Assembly (NCBI RefSeq): GCF_017876155.1
Contig: NZ_JAGINP010000005.1
Span: forward strand, 1 to 64,000
DNA length: 64,000 nt
Direction of reading: 5' to 3'
Source: Azospirillum rugosum
GTDB taxonomy: Bacteria > Pseudomonadota > Alphaproteobacteria > Azospirillales > Azospirillaceae
The translations under genes were made by a program, and so were the position numbers. The number at the start of each line of letters is the position of its first letter. Position 1 is the first letter of the stretch. Below the pieces are notes generated by a model that was not told where the DNA came from, searched no databases, and saw nothing but the letters and a program-made list of their open reading frames with translations. Shown here piece by piece: positions 9,790 through 18,555 of this stretch.

Positions 9790-10773
9790 ATGACGATCGT
9801 GGTCACCGGCGCGGCCGGTTTCATCGGCTCGCACGTGGCGGCGGCCCTGCTGGAGCGCGGCGAGACGGTCCTGGGGCTCGACAACCTCAACGACTACTAT
9901 TCGGTGGCGCTGAAGGAGGCGCGGCTGGCCCGTCTGATGGCCAAGCCCGGCTTCCGCTTCGTCAAGGCCGACGTGTCCGACCGCGCCGCCGTCGAGGCGC
10001 TGGCGCCGGACTTCGCGGAGGCGACCGGCGTCGTGCATCTGGCCGCCCAGGCCGGCGTGCGCTATTCGCTGGAGAACCCCTACGCCTACGTCGACGCCAA
10101 CGTCACGGGCCAGGTCGCGATGCTGGAGGCGGCGCGGCGCATGCCGAAGCTGAGGCATTTCGTCTACGCCTCCACCTCCTCCGTCTATGGCGCCAACAAG
10201 AAGATGCCGTTTTCGGTCGAAGACCGGGTGGATTCGCCGATGTCCATCTACGCCGCCACGAAGAAGGCGGCGGAGATGATGACCTACGCCTACTGCCATC
10301 TGTACAAGATGCCGGCGACGGGCCTGCGCTTCTTCACGGTCTACGGCCCCTGGGGCCGGCCGGACATGGCCGCCTACCTGTTCGCCGACGCCATCATGGC
10401 GGGCCGGCCGATCCGCGTCTTCAACGAGGGGCGGATGAAGCGCGACTTCACCTTCGTGGAGGACATCGCGGCCGGCGTGCTGGCCGCGCTGGACCGGCCG
10501 GCCAAGCCGGACGTGAACGGGGCGCCGCACGCGGTCTACAACCTCGGCAACAACCGGACCGAGGACCTGATGCGCTTCATCGGCATCATCGAGGAATCGC
10601 TGGGCCGCAAGGCGGTCAAGACGATGGAGCCGATCCAGGCCGGCGACGTGCCGGAGACCACCGCCGACATCGAGGCGAGCCGCCGCGACCTGGGCTATGA
10701 GCCGACCACGGCCATCGACGTGGGCCTGCCGCGCTTCATCGCCTGGTACAAGAGCTATCACGGCCTTGCCTGA
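9790..10773 (+). CDS. NAD-dependent UDP-sugar 4-epimerase (UDP-glucuronate epimerase-like)
   Basis: An extended SDR epimerase of 327 residues. It has the Rossmann motif TGAAGFIGSH, the substrate loop SSVYGANKKMPFS and the catalytic YxxxK in SIYAATKKAAE. The LDNLNDYYSV stretch and the loop after SSVYG resemble UDP-glucuronate 4-epimerases, which supply UDP-galacturonate for surface glycans. The start at 9790 is preceded by AAGGA at 9777-9781; an in-frame ATG at 9781 would overlap that site. It is the first gene of a five-gene plus-strand polysaccharide block. Confidence 0.88.
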   Translation: MTIVVTGAAGFIGSHVAAALLERGETVLGLDNLNDYYSVALKEARLARLMAKPGFRFVKADVSDRAAVEALAPDFAEATGVVHLAAQAGVRYSLENPYAYVDANVTGQVAMLEAARRMPKLRHFVYASTSSVYGANKKMPFSVEDRVDSPMSIYAATKKAAEMMTYAYCHLYKMPATGLRFFTVYGPWGRPDMAAYLFADAIMAGRPIRVFNEGRMKRDFTFVEDIAAGVLAALDRPAKPDVNGAPHAVYNLGNNRTEDLMRFIGIIEESLGRKAVKTMEPIQAGDVPETTADIEASRRDLGYEPTTAIDVGLPRFIAWYKSYHGLA

Positions 10774-10783
10774 GAACCGTACC

Positions 10784-11959
10784 GTGTCTGCAAAACCCAA
10801 GCTGATCTACCTGGTCACCGAGGACTGGTACTTCTGGTCCCACCGGCTGCCCATGGCCCGCGCGGCGCGCGACGCCGGGTTCGAGATCGCCGTCGCCACC
10901 CGCGTGGACAAGCACCGGGACCGCATCGCTGGCGAGGGCTTCCGCGTGCTGCCCCTGTCCTGGAGCCGGCGCAGCATCAACCCGGCCGGCACCCTGTCGG
11001 CCGTGGCGGAGATCGCCGCGCTGTACCGGCGGGAGGCGCCGGACATCGTGCACCACGTCGCCATGAAGCCGGTTCTGCTGGGCGGGCTCGCCGCCGGGCT
11101 GGCCGGCGTGCCGGCGGTGGTGAACGCGCTGACCGGCCTGGGCTCCGCCTTCCTCGGCACGGGCGGGCTGAAATCCCGCGTGGCCGGCGCGGTGGCGCGG
11201 CCGCTGCTGCGCACCGTGCTGAAGCGGCCCAACAGCGTGACCGTGCTGCAGAATGAGGACGACCGCAAGATGCTGGTCGCCGCCGGCCTTCTGCCGGACG
11301 AACGGGCGCGCATCATCCGCGGTTCCGGCGTCGACACCATGCATTACCAAGTGCTGCCCGAGCCGCCGGCCCCGCCGGTGACCGTCGGCTGCGTCGCCCG
11401 GCTGCTCGCCGACAAGGGCGTCGGCCCGCTGGTGGAGGCGCAGCAGCGGCTGCGGGCCAAGGGGCTGGATGTGAACCTGATCCTGGCCGGGACGCCCGAC
11501 CCGGAGAACCCGACGTCGGTGACGCAGGCCGAGCTTGAGCGATGGTCCGCCCTGCCCGGCGTCGAACTGCCGGGCCACATCACGGACGTGCGGGAGGTCT
11601 GGGCGCGCTGCCACGTCGCCGTGCTCGCCTCGCGCCGCGAGGGCCTGCCGAAGAGCCTGCTGGAGGCCGCCGCCTGCGGCCGCGCCATCGTCGCCACCGA
11701 CGTGCCGGGCTGCCGCGAGGTCGCCCACGCCGGGGAGAACGCGCTGCTGGTCCCGCCCGACGACCCGGCGGCGCTGGCCGACGCGCTGGAGGTGCTGGTC
11801 CGCGACGCCGCGATGCGCGCGCGCTTCGGCGCGGCCAGCCGGCGCATGGTCGAATCCGACATGGCGTCGGACCGCGTCGGCGCGAAGACGGTGGAGCTGT
11901 ACCGGCGCCTGATGGGTGCCGCGTTCCCGATGACCAACCCGGTCGCCGAGGTATCATGA
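10784..11959 (+). CDS. glycosyltransferase family 4 protein
   Basis: A GT-B fold glycosyltransferase of 391 residues. The N-terminal half starts KLIYLVTEDWYFWSHRLPMA. The C-terminal donor site shows ASRREGLPKSLLEAAACG, the E-x7-E signature of family GT4. It most likely adds a sugar to a polyprenyl-linked oligosaccharide on the cytoplasmic membrane face. The start is a GTG at 10784, 10 bp after the epimerase stop. The stop overlaps the next start in ATGA, so the two should be translationally coupled. Confidence 0.9.
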   Translation: MSAKPKLIYLVTEDWYFWSHRLPMARAARDAGFEIAVATRVDKHRDRIAGEGFRVLPLSWSRRSINPAGTLSAVAEIAALYRREAPDIVHHVAMKPVLLGGLAAGLAGVPAVVNALTGLGSAFLGTGGLKSRVAGAVARPLLRTVLKRPNSVTVLQNEDDRKMLVAAGLLPDERARIIRGSGVDTMHYQVLPEPPAPPVTVGCVARLLADKGVGPLVEAQQRLRAKGLDVNLILAGTPDPENPTSVTQAELERWSALPGVELPGHITDVREVWARCHVAVLASRREGLPKSLLEAAACGRAIVATDVPGCREVAHAGENALLVPPDDPAALADALEVLVRDAAMRARFGAASRRMVESDMASDRVGAKTVELYRRLMGAAFPMTNPVAEVS

Positions 11960-12969
11960 GCAGCCTGCCCATGCTCCTTTTGGCCATCCTCGGCACGTTC
12001 GTCGCCTCCTGGCTGCTGACCGGGCGGGTGCTCGCCTATCTGCGGCGGCGTGCGATCCTGGATCACCCCAACGACCGCTCCAGCCACTCCATCCCGACGC
12101 CGCGTGGCGGCGGCTGGGGCGTGATGCTGACCCTGCTGCCGGCCTGGGCGCTGGTCGCGCTGACCACCGACGGCGGCCTGCGGGTCCTGCCGATCCTGAT
12201 CGGGGCGGCGGCGCTGATGGCGGTGTCCTGGATGGACGACCGGCGCGGCCTGGGGCCGGCGCCACGCTTCCTGGCGCAGATCGCCGCCGTGGCCGCCGGG
12301 CTGACCGCCCTGCCCGCCGACGGGCTGGTCTTCCAGGGGCTGTTGCCGCTGTGGGCCGACCGGCTGGTCGCCGCCGTGGGCTGGCTGTGGTTCGTCAACC
12401 TCTTCAACTTCATGGACGGCATCGACGGGCTGGCCGGCAGCGAGGCCGCGACCATCGGCGCCGGGCTGGCGCTGGTCGGCGCGGTCGGCGGGCTCGACCC
12501 GGCCTACGGGCTGTACGGTCTGGCGGCGGCGGGGGCGGCGATGGGTTTCCTGGTGTGGAACTGGCATCCGGCCAAGCTCTTCATGGGCGACGTGGGCAGC
12601 GTGCCGCTGGGCTTCACGCTCGGCTGGCTGCTGCTGGCCGTGGCGGCGTCGGGCCTGTGGGCGGCGGCGCTGCTGGTGCCGGCCTATTTCCTGGCCGACG
12701 CGACCGTCACGCTGCTGCGGCGGCTGGTGGAGGGCAAGAAGGTGTGGCAGGCGCACCGCGAGCATTTCTACCAGAAGGCCACGCAGCGCGGGCGCAGCCA
12801 CGCCCAGGTCGTGCGGCTGGTGCTGGCGCTGAACGCGGCGCTGCTGACGCTGGCGGTCGTGTCGGTGCTGCTGGGCCCGGCGAGCGGCTGGACGGTGCTT
12901 CCGGCGGGGGCGGCGGCCATCGTGCTGCTGCTGGCGCTGCTGGCGCGCCCCATGCGGGCGGCCGCCTGA
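11956..12969 (+). CDS. polyprenyl-phosphate sugar-1-phosphate transferase (WecA/WbpL family)
   Basis: An integral membrane protein of 337 residues with about ten hydrophobic segments, in the MraY/WecA family. It starts glycan assembly by moving a sugar phosphate from a UDP-sugar to undecaprenyl phosphate. Signature loops are present: SWMDDRRGLGP (DDxxG), NLFNFMDGIDGLAG and HPAKLFMGDVGS. It overlaps the preceding gene in ATGA and the next in TGATG. The donor is probably an N-acetylated sugar, in line with the downstream 4,6-dehydratase (inference). Confidence 0.92.
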   Translation: MSSLPMLLLAILGTFVASWLLTGRVLAYLRRRAILDHPNDRSSHSIPTPRGGGWGVMLTLLPAWALVALTTDGGLRVLPILIGAAALMAVSWMDDRRGLGPAPRFLAQIAAVAAGLTALPADGLVFQGLLPLWADRLVAAVGWLWFVNLFNFMDGIDGLAGSEAATIGAGLALVGAVGGLDPAYGLYGLAAAGAAMGFLVWNWHPAKLFMGDVGSVPLGFTLGWLLLAVAASGLWAAALLVPAYFLADATVTLLRRLVEGKKVWQAHREHFYQKATQRGRSHAQVVRLVLALNAALLTLAVVSVLLGPASGWTVLPAGAAAIVLLLALLARPMRAAA

Positions 12970-13937
12970 TGCGGATCCTCGTCACGGGAGCCACGGGCTT
13001 CGTCGCGCAGACGCTGATCCCGCTGCTGCTGGACCGCGGCCACAGCGTCCGCGCCGTGGTGCGCACGCCGGGCGCCGTCGTGCCGGGCGCCGTCGTTCCC
13101 GGTGTGGAGGACGTCGTCGCGGTCGGGGAGATCGGGCCGGCGACCGCCTGGGGCGGCGCGCTGGAGGGCATGGACGCCGTCGTGCATCTGGCCGCCCGCG
13201 TCCACGTCATGCGCGACAGGGCGACCGACCCGCTGGCCGCCTTCCGCAAGGTGAACACGGCGGGCACGCGCGTGCTGGCCGAGGCGGCGGCGGTTGCCGG
13301 GGTGAAGCGCCTCGTCTACCTCAGCAGCGTCAAGGCGCTGGCCGACGAGAGCCGGCCGGAGCCGCTGAGCGAGGAGACCACGCCCGACCCGCATTCCCCC
13401 TATGGCATCTCCAAGCTGGAGGCGGAGCGCGCGCTGGCCGAGATCTCCACCCGCACCGGGCTGGAGGTGGTGGTGATCCGCCCGCCGCTGGTCTACGGGC
13501 CGGGCGTGGGCGGCAACTTCCGCCGGCTGCTCCAGGCCGTGAACCTGGGCATCCCGCTGCCGCTGGGCGGGCTGGAGAACCGGCGCAGCCTGATCTTCGT
13601 CGGCAACCTCGCCGACGCGATCCTGGAATGCCTGACCAACACCCAGGCCGCGGGCGGGCGCTTCCTGGTGCATGACGGGCGGCCGATGTCCACGCCGGAG
13701 CTGGTGCGCGCCATCGCCGACGCGCTGGGCAAGCCGGCAAGGCTGCTGCCCGTCCCGCCGTCCTGGCTGGAGCGCGGGGCGCGGCTGGCCCGCAAGGACG
13801 CGGTGCTGGACCGCATCGCCGGCACGCTGGTGGTCGACGACGGCGCCATCCGGCGCGCACTGAACTGGCGCCCGCCCTATTATCCGGCGTACGGCTTGCG
13901 CCTGACCGCCGAATGGTTCAAAGCTTTGCGCGGCTGA
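12969..13937 (+). CDS. NAD-dependent epimerase/dehydratase of the glycan cluster
   Basis: An extended SDR of 322 residues starting MRILVTGATGFVAQ. The catalytic tyrosine and lysine lie in SPYGISKLEAE, with YLSSVKAL supplying the serine. Proteins of this type next to WbpL-like transferases are often 4-epimerases or 4-ketoreductases that finish the UDP-sugar before transfer. An unusual near-repeat PGAVVPGAVVPG occurs around residues 36-47. The gene is coupled to the previous one by a 1-nt stop/start overlap. Confidence 0.88.
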   Translation: MRILVTGATGFVAQTLIPLLLDRGHSVRAVVRTPGAVVPGAVVPGVEDVVAVGEIGPATAWGGALEGMDAVVHLAARVHVMRDRATDPLAAFRKVNTAGTRVLAEAAAVAGVKRLVYLSSVKALADESRPEPLSEETTPDPHSPYGISKLEAERALAEISTRTGLEVVVIRPPLVYGPGVGGNFRRLLQAVNLGIPLPLGGLENRRSLIFVGNLADAILECLTNTQAAGGRFLVHDGRPMSTPELVRAIADALGKPARLLPVPPSWLERGARLARKDAVLDRIAGTLVVDDGAIRRALNWRPPYYPAYGLRLTAEWFKALRG

Positions 13938-14000
13938 TCGGCTAAAAACACCGGCATTATCGTCGCCGCCGTTCAGCGTACGAAAGTCAAGGTTTCGAGA

Positions 14001-15965
14001 ATGCGCATTCCGTCCCCGCGGGCGTTGATCATCTACCTGCACGATCTGGTCATGACCGCCATCGCCCTGGTGGTGGCCTTGTACCTCCGCGTCGGCGGGC
14101 TGGCGTTCGATTATTACCAGGACGCGCTGATCAACGGGCTGCCGATCCTGGTGCTGATCGCCGCCGTGGTGTTCCGCCTGTCCGGCCTGTACCGGGGCAT
14201 CTGGCGGTACGCATCCGTGCCGGACCTGTTGCAGCTGATCCGCGCCGTGTCGGTGGTGGTGCTGAGCTTCGTCGCCGTCATGTTCCTGCTGACCCGGCTG
14301 GAGGCGCTGCCGCGCTCCCTCCCGGTGATCCTGTGGTTTGTGCAGATCGTGCTGCTGGGCGGCCCGCGCTTCGCCTACCGCCTGCTGAAGGACCGCCGGT
14401 TGGGCCTGCGCGACCATGTGGCGGGCGTGCCGCGCATTCCGGTGCTGCTGCTGGGCGTCGGCGACGCGGCGGAGCTGTTCATCCGCTCGCTCGACCAGAA
14501 CGCCGGTGCTTCCTACCGGGTCGTCGGCATGCTGGACGACAAGGGCCGGCGCGTCGGCCACGCCGTGCGCGGCGTGCCGGTGCTGGGCGGTCCCGACGAC
14601 CTGCCCCGCGTGGTGGAGGATCTGGACCGGCGCGGCGACCGCCCGCAGCGGCTGATCGTCACCAAGGGCCAGACCGAGATCTCCGGCGCCGTCCTGCGCG
14701 AGTTGCTGGACCAGGCGGAGGCCCTGGGCCTCGCCCTGTCGCGCCTGCCGAGCCTGACCGAGTTCAAGTCGGCGCTGGGCGAGGGCAAGATCGAGGTGCG
14801 CCCGATCGCGCTGGAGGATCTGCTCGGCCGCCCGCAGGCCGTGCTGGACCGCGGCGCGATCGCCAGCCTCGTCACCGGCCGCCGGGTGGTGGTGACCGGG
14901 GCCGGCGGCACCATCGGCAGCGAGCTGGTGCGGCAGATCGCCGCGCTCCAGCCGGAGTCGCTGATCCTCGTCGATGCCGGCGAGTTCAACCTCTACGCCA
15001 TCGAGATGGAGGTGCGGGAGCGCTTCCCCGGCCTGGACCTGCACGCGGTGATCGCCGACGTGCGCGACCGCGACCGCATTTTCCGCCTGTTCCAGTCCCG
15101 GCGCCCGGCCATGGTGTTCCACGCCGCCGCCCTGAAGCACGTCCCGCTGGTGGAGGCCAACCCGTGCGAGGGCGCGCTGACCAACGTGATCGGCACGCGC
15201 AACGTGGCCGACGCGGCGCGTACCAGCGGCTGTCAGGCGATGGTGCTGATCTCCACCGACAAGGCGATCCGCCCGACCAGCATCATGGGCGCCACCAAGC
15301 GCTTCGCCGAATGCTATTGCCAGGCGCTGGACGTCCTGCCGCCGCGCGACGGGACGGAGACGGCGACCCGCTACATGACCGTGCGCTTCGGCAACGTGCT
15401 GGGGTCGAGCGGGTCGGTGGTGCCGCTGTTCACCCGCCAGCTGGCCAAGGGCGGCCCGCTGACCGTCACGCACCCGGACATGCGCCGCTATTTCATGACC
15501 GTGCGCGAGGCGGTGGAGCTGGTGCTCCAGGCCTCTGCCCATGGTGTGGCGCGCGGCCAGGACCGCGGCAAGCTGCTGGTGCTGGACATGGGTGAGCCGG
15601 TGAAGATCGTCGACCTCGCCCGCCAGATGATCCGGCTGGCCGGCTACCGGCCGGGCGTGGACATCCGCATCGAGTTCACCGGCCTGCGCCCCGGCGAGAA
15701 GCTGTTCGAAGAGATCCTGACCGCGGCCGAGGCCCCGACGCGCACGGAGGCCGACGGCGTCTTCCTCGCCTCCCCCCGCGTGATCGACTACGCGCTGATC
15801 AACCGGGCGCTGGGCGAGCTGGAAACGGCCGCGCGCGGCGGCGACGCGGAGCGGGTGCTGACCATCCTGTCCAACATCGTGCCCGACTTCCGCGCCGAGG
15901 CGGTGCTGCCGCCGGTCGGCGATGTCCATCCGGCCAGCCAAAATCCGGCCGGGGCAAAGGCCTGA
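14001..15965 (+). CDS. membrane-bound nucleoside-diphosphate sugar 4,6-dehydratase (WbpM/CapD family)
   Basis: A 654-residue long-form dehydratase. About four N-terminal membrane helices (roughly residues 10-125) are followed by a first Rossmann-like domain (LLLGVGDAAELFIRSL) and a second catalytic domain with VTGAGGTIGSELVRQI. It converts UDP-GlcNAc to a 4-keto-6-deoxy sugar for O-antigen or capsule. The active site reads ISTDKAIRPTSIMGATKR: Met stands where most SDRs have Tyr, which is the known Thr/Met/Lys arrangement of WbpM-type enzymes. It ends the glycan block and lies 63 bp after the epimerase. Confidence 0.93.
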   Translation: MRIPSPRALIIYLHDLVMTAIALVVALYLRVGGLAFDYYQDALINGLPILVLIAAVVFRLSGLYRGIWRYASVPDLLQLIRAVSVVVLSFVAVMFLLTRLEALPRSLPVILWFVQIVLLGGPRFAYRLLKDRRLGLRDHVAGVPRIPVLLLGVGDAAELFIRSLDQNAGASYRVVGMLDDKGRRVGHAVRGVPVLGGPDDLPRVVEDLDRRGDRPQRLIVTKGQTEISGAVLRELLDQAEALGLALSRLPSLTEFKSALGEGKIEVRPIALEDLLGRPQAVLDRGAIASLVTGRRVVVTGAGGTIGSELVRQIAALQPESLILVDAGEFNLYAIEMEVRERFPGLDLHAVIADVRDRDRIFRLFQSRRPAMVFHAAALKHVPLVEANPCEGALTNVIGTRNVADAARTSGCQAMVLISTDKAIRPTSIMGATKRFAECYCQALDVLPPRDGTETATRYMTVRFGNVLGSSGSVVPLFTRQLAKGGPLTVTHPDMRRYFMTVREAVELVLQASAHGVARGQDRGKLLVLDMGEPVKIVDLARQMIRLAGYRPGVDIRIEFTGLRPGEKLFEEILTAAEAPTRTEADGVFLASPRVIDYALINRALGELETAARGGDAERVLTILSNIVPDFRAEAVLPPVGDVHPASQNPAGAKA

Positions 15966-15995
15966 TTTTTTCTCATGCCGTAGGTTCATCGCCGC

Positions 15996-16024
15996 TTGCA
16001 TCGGCCGGAAGGCTGTGGCATAAC
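15996..16024 (+). promoter_or_regulatory. putative promoter of tRNA-Thr
   Basis: A TTGCAT box at 15996-16001 and a CATAAC box at 16019-16024 are separated by exactly 17 bp, about 58 bp upstream of the tRNA. This resembles a sigma-70 promoter. The call rests on box likeness and spacing only. Confidence 0.45.
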
Positions 16025-16081
16025 CCGCGCCACTTCGACGGCGGGCCGCACAGTGACGGCGGCCCCTGACACCGTCCCGGC

Positions 16082-16156
<75 letters not shown>

Positions 16157-16328
16157 TCCTCCCTCCTCCTCATCGTTGCTTCGCGGACATCACGGCCGAC
16201 TCGCCGAAAGGCGCACGTCCGATGGTGGATCGCTTTCCGAAGCGTTGGCTGCGCCGCCGCAATCCCGCTAGCATGCTCGCCGCCCCGGATACGCCGCCTG
16301 GGACTCGCTGCTGGATGGAGCGCTGGCC

Positions 16329-18443
16329 ATGGACGTGCAGGCGCGATGGCTCGACCGGCTGATCACGCTTCGCCTCGCACCGGCGGCCGCACACGGGATT
16401 GCGCTCGGCCTCGTCGCCCTTGCCGCCGGGGCGCGCCTGGCGCTGGAGCCCTTCGTCACCGGCATCGTCCCCTTCGTGACGCTGTTTCCCGCGGTGCTGG
16501 TCGCGGCTTTGGTCGGGGGTGGGGCCGCCGGCCTGACCGCCTGGGCGGCCAGCGCGCTGCTCGCCTGGACCTATCTGCTGCCCGCAACGGTGATGTCGAC
16601 GCCCCCGGTGGACGGCCCGGCGCCCGGCGCACCGGACGCCGCGAACCTCGCCCTGTTCAGCCTGTCCTGCCTGTTGATGGTGCTCGTCGCGCACCGGCTG
16701 CGCGTCGCCTTCGCGCGCCTGCGCGACGACGAGGAAGCCCTGCGCGCCCGCGCCGAGGCCGATGCGGCGGAGCGGAGGCGGACGACGGTCGAGCTGGAAC
16801 GCCTGGTCGGCGAAGGCACCCGGGCGCTGGAGGACTCCAACCGCCGCCTGCTGGCGGAAATCGGCGAGCGGGAGCGGGCGGAGGGCGCCCTGGCGCGGAT
16901 GCAGCGCCTGGAAGCCGTGGGGCAGCTGACCGGCGGCGTCGCCCACGATTTCAACAACCTGCTGACCGTCATCGTCGGCAACCTGGACATGATCGCCCGC
17001 ACCGAGGGCGCGCCGGACCGCGTCCGCAATCTCAGCGCCGCCGCCCTGGCCGCCGCGGAGCGCGGCGAACGCCTGACCCGGCAGCTGCTGGCCTTCGCGC
17101 GCCGGCAGCCCCTGCGGCCGGAGGTGGTCGACATCGACCGGCTGGTCCGCGAGGAGGAGTCACTCATCCGGCGGGCGGTCGGCGAGGCCGTCGAGGTGCG
17201 CTTCTCATTGGGCGCCGGCCATGACCACTGCCGCATCGACGCGACGCAGTTCGAAGCCGCCCTGCTGAACCTTGTCGTCAACGCCCGGGACGCCACGCCG
17301 GCCGGCGGCAGCATCACCATCGCCACCTGGGGCACGACATGGGGCCAATCCTTGCGCGATCCGGGCGCGCCCCAGAGCGCACCGGCCGACTTGCCACCGG
17401 GCCGCTACGCGGTGGTGAGCGTGCGCGACACCGGAACCGGGATCCCGCCGGACGTTCTGCCCAGCGTGTTCGATCCCTTCTTCACCACCAAGGACGTCGG
17501 CAAGGGATCGGGCCTGGGGCTGAGCCAGGTCTACGGATTCGTCCGCCAGTCCGGCGGGCAGGTGCGGGTGGACAGTGCCGTCGGGCGAGGCACGGCCGTG
17601 GAGCTGTGGCTTCCCTGCACCGGCCCCTGCACCGGTGACGTCGGCGCCCCCGCCGGGACCAATCCGGCGGACGCCGCCGCCGGCCTGCGGGGACGCGGCG
17701 AAACGATCCTGGTGGTCGAGGACGACGCCGACGTCCGCGCCATGGCCGTGGAGACGCTGGAGGGGCTGGGCTACCAGGTGCTGGTCGCCGGCGACGGGTT
17801 GGCGGCGCTCGCGATGTTGGCGGCGGCGGCGCGGGTGGACCTGCTGTTCACCGACGTGGTGATGCCGAAGGGGCTCGGCGGCGTCGGCCTCGCCCACGCC
17901 GCGCGCGGCCTCGTGCCGGGACTGCGCGTGCTCCTGACCTCGGGCTATCCGGCCCGCCCGCCGGACGCGGATCCGCCGGAGTCGCTTCCCTACCCGCTCC
18001 TGCCCAAGCCGTACCGGAGCGACGCGCTGGCCCGCGCCATACGGGCCGCGCTTGCGCCCGCTCCTGCGGCGGGGCGCACGGCGCTCCGCGTGCTGGTGGT
18101 GGAAGACGATCTTCTGGTCCGCATGTCCACCGTGCAGATGCTGGACGAGATCGGCGCGGAGGTCGTCGGCGAAGCGGGGAGCGCCGAGGAGGCGCTGACC
18201 ATGCTGGACCGGCTGGACGCCGTGGATGTGCTGCTGACGGACTTGCGCCTGCCCGGACGGGATGGACTGTCGCTCGCCCAAGAGGCGCGCCGCCGCACCG
18301 GTCTGCTGGTCGTGCTCGCCACCGGCTGTGAGGACGAGGCCCTGCGGATGGATGACGTGGGCGTGGTGTTGCTGCCCAAGCCCTACGGCCCGCTGGAGCT
18401 GTCGGACGCGCTGGAACGGGCGCGGCACGAGCCTGTGGAATGA
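16329..18443 (+). CDS. hybrid sensor histidine kinase with two receiver domains
   Basis: A 704-residue protein. The N-terminus has four hydrophobic segments (about residues 20-125) resembling a DUF4118/KdpD-like membrane module, then a coiled coil. The HisKA domain has H206 in GGVAHDFNNLL. The ATPase domain has an N-box around NLVVNARDAT, DTGTGIPP and a G-box GKGSGLGLSQV. Two receiver domains follow: the first from ILVVEDDADVR with phosphoacceptor in LLFTDVVMP, the second from VLVVEDDLLVR with LLTDLRLPGRDG. No separate response regulator or output gene lies nearby, so it may signal through a phosphorelay elsewhere. The stimulus is unknown. Confidence 0.92.
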   Translation: MDVQARWLDRLITLRLAPAAAHGIALGLVALAAGARLALEPFVTGIVPFVTLFPAVLVAALVGGGAAGLTAWAASALLAWTYLLPATVMSTPPVDGPAPGAPDAANLALFSLSCLLMVLVAHRLRVAFARLRDDEEALRARAEADAAERRRTTVELERLVGEGTRALEDSNRRLLAEIGERERAEGALARMQRLEAVGQLTGGVAHDFNNLLTVIVGNLDMIARTEGAPDRVRNLSAAALAAAERGERLTRQLLAFARRQPLRPEVVDIDRLVREEESLIRRAVGEAVEVRFSLGAGHDHCRIDATQFEAALLNLVVNARDATPAGGSITIATWGTTWGQSLRDPGAPQSAPADLPPGRYAVVSVRDTGTGIPPDVLPSVFDPFFTTKDVGKGSGLGLSQVYGFVRQSGGQVRVDSAVGRGTAVELWLPCTGPCTGDVGAPAGTNPADAAAGLRGRGETILVVEDDADVRAMAVETLEGLGYQVLVAGDGLAALAMLAAAARVDLLFTDVVMPKGLGGVGLAHAARGLVPGLRVLLTSGYPARPPDADPPESLPYPLLPKPYRSDALARAIRAALAPAPAAGRTALRVLVVEDDLLVRMSTVQMLDEIGAEVVGEAGSAEEALTMLDRLDAVDVLLTDLRLPGRDGLSLAQEARRRTGLLVVLATGCEDEALRMDDVGVVLLPKPYGPLELSDALERARHEPVE

Positions 18444-18469
18444 CCTGCCGGGCAAAAGAAAAGTCGGCC

Positions 18470-18500
18470 AAAAGAAAACCGGCGCCCCGAAGGGCGCCGG
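18470..18500 (-). terminator. intrinsic terminator of the ftsH operon
   Basis: A perfect 9-bp stem (CCGGCGCCC at 18479-18487 with GGGCGCCGG at 18492-18500) closes a 4-nt loop. Read on the minus strand it is followed by TTTTCTTTT. It lies 56 bp past the ftsH stop and can also end transcription from the convergent histidine kinase gene. Confidence 0.85.
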
Positions 18501-18555
18501 CTGTCCGTAAGTTCCCTGGCCGTAAGTTCGCTGGATTGGCTCCGGTGCCGGTGGA

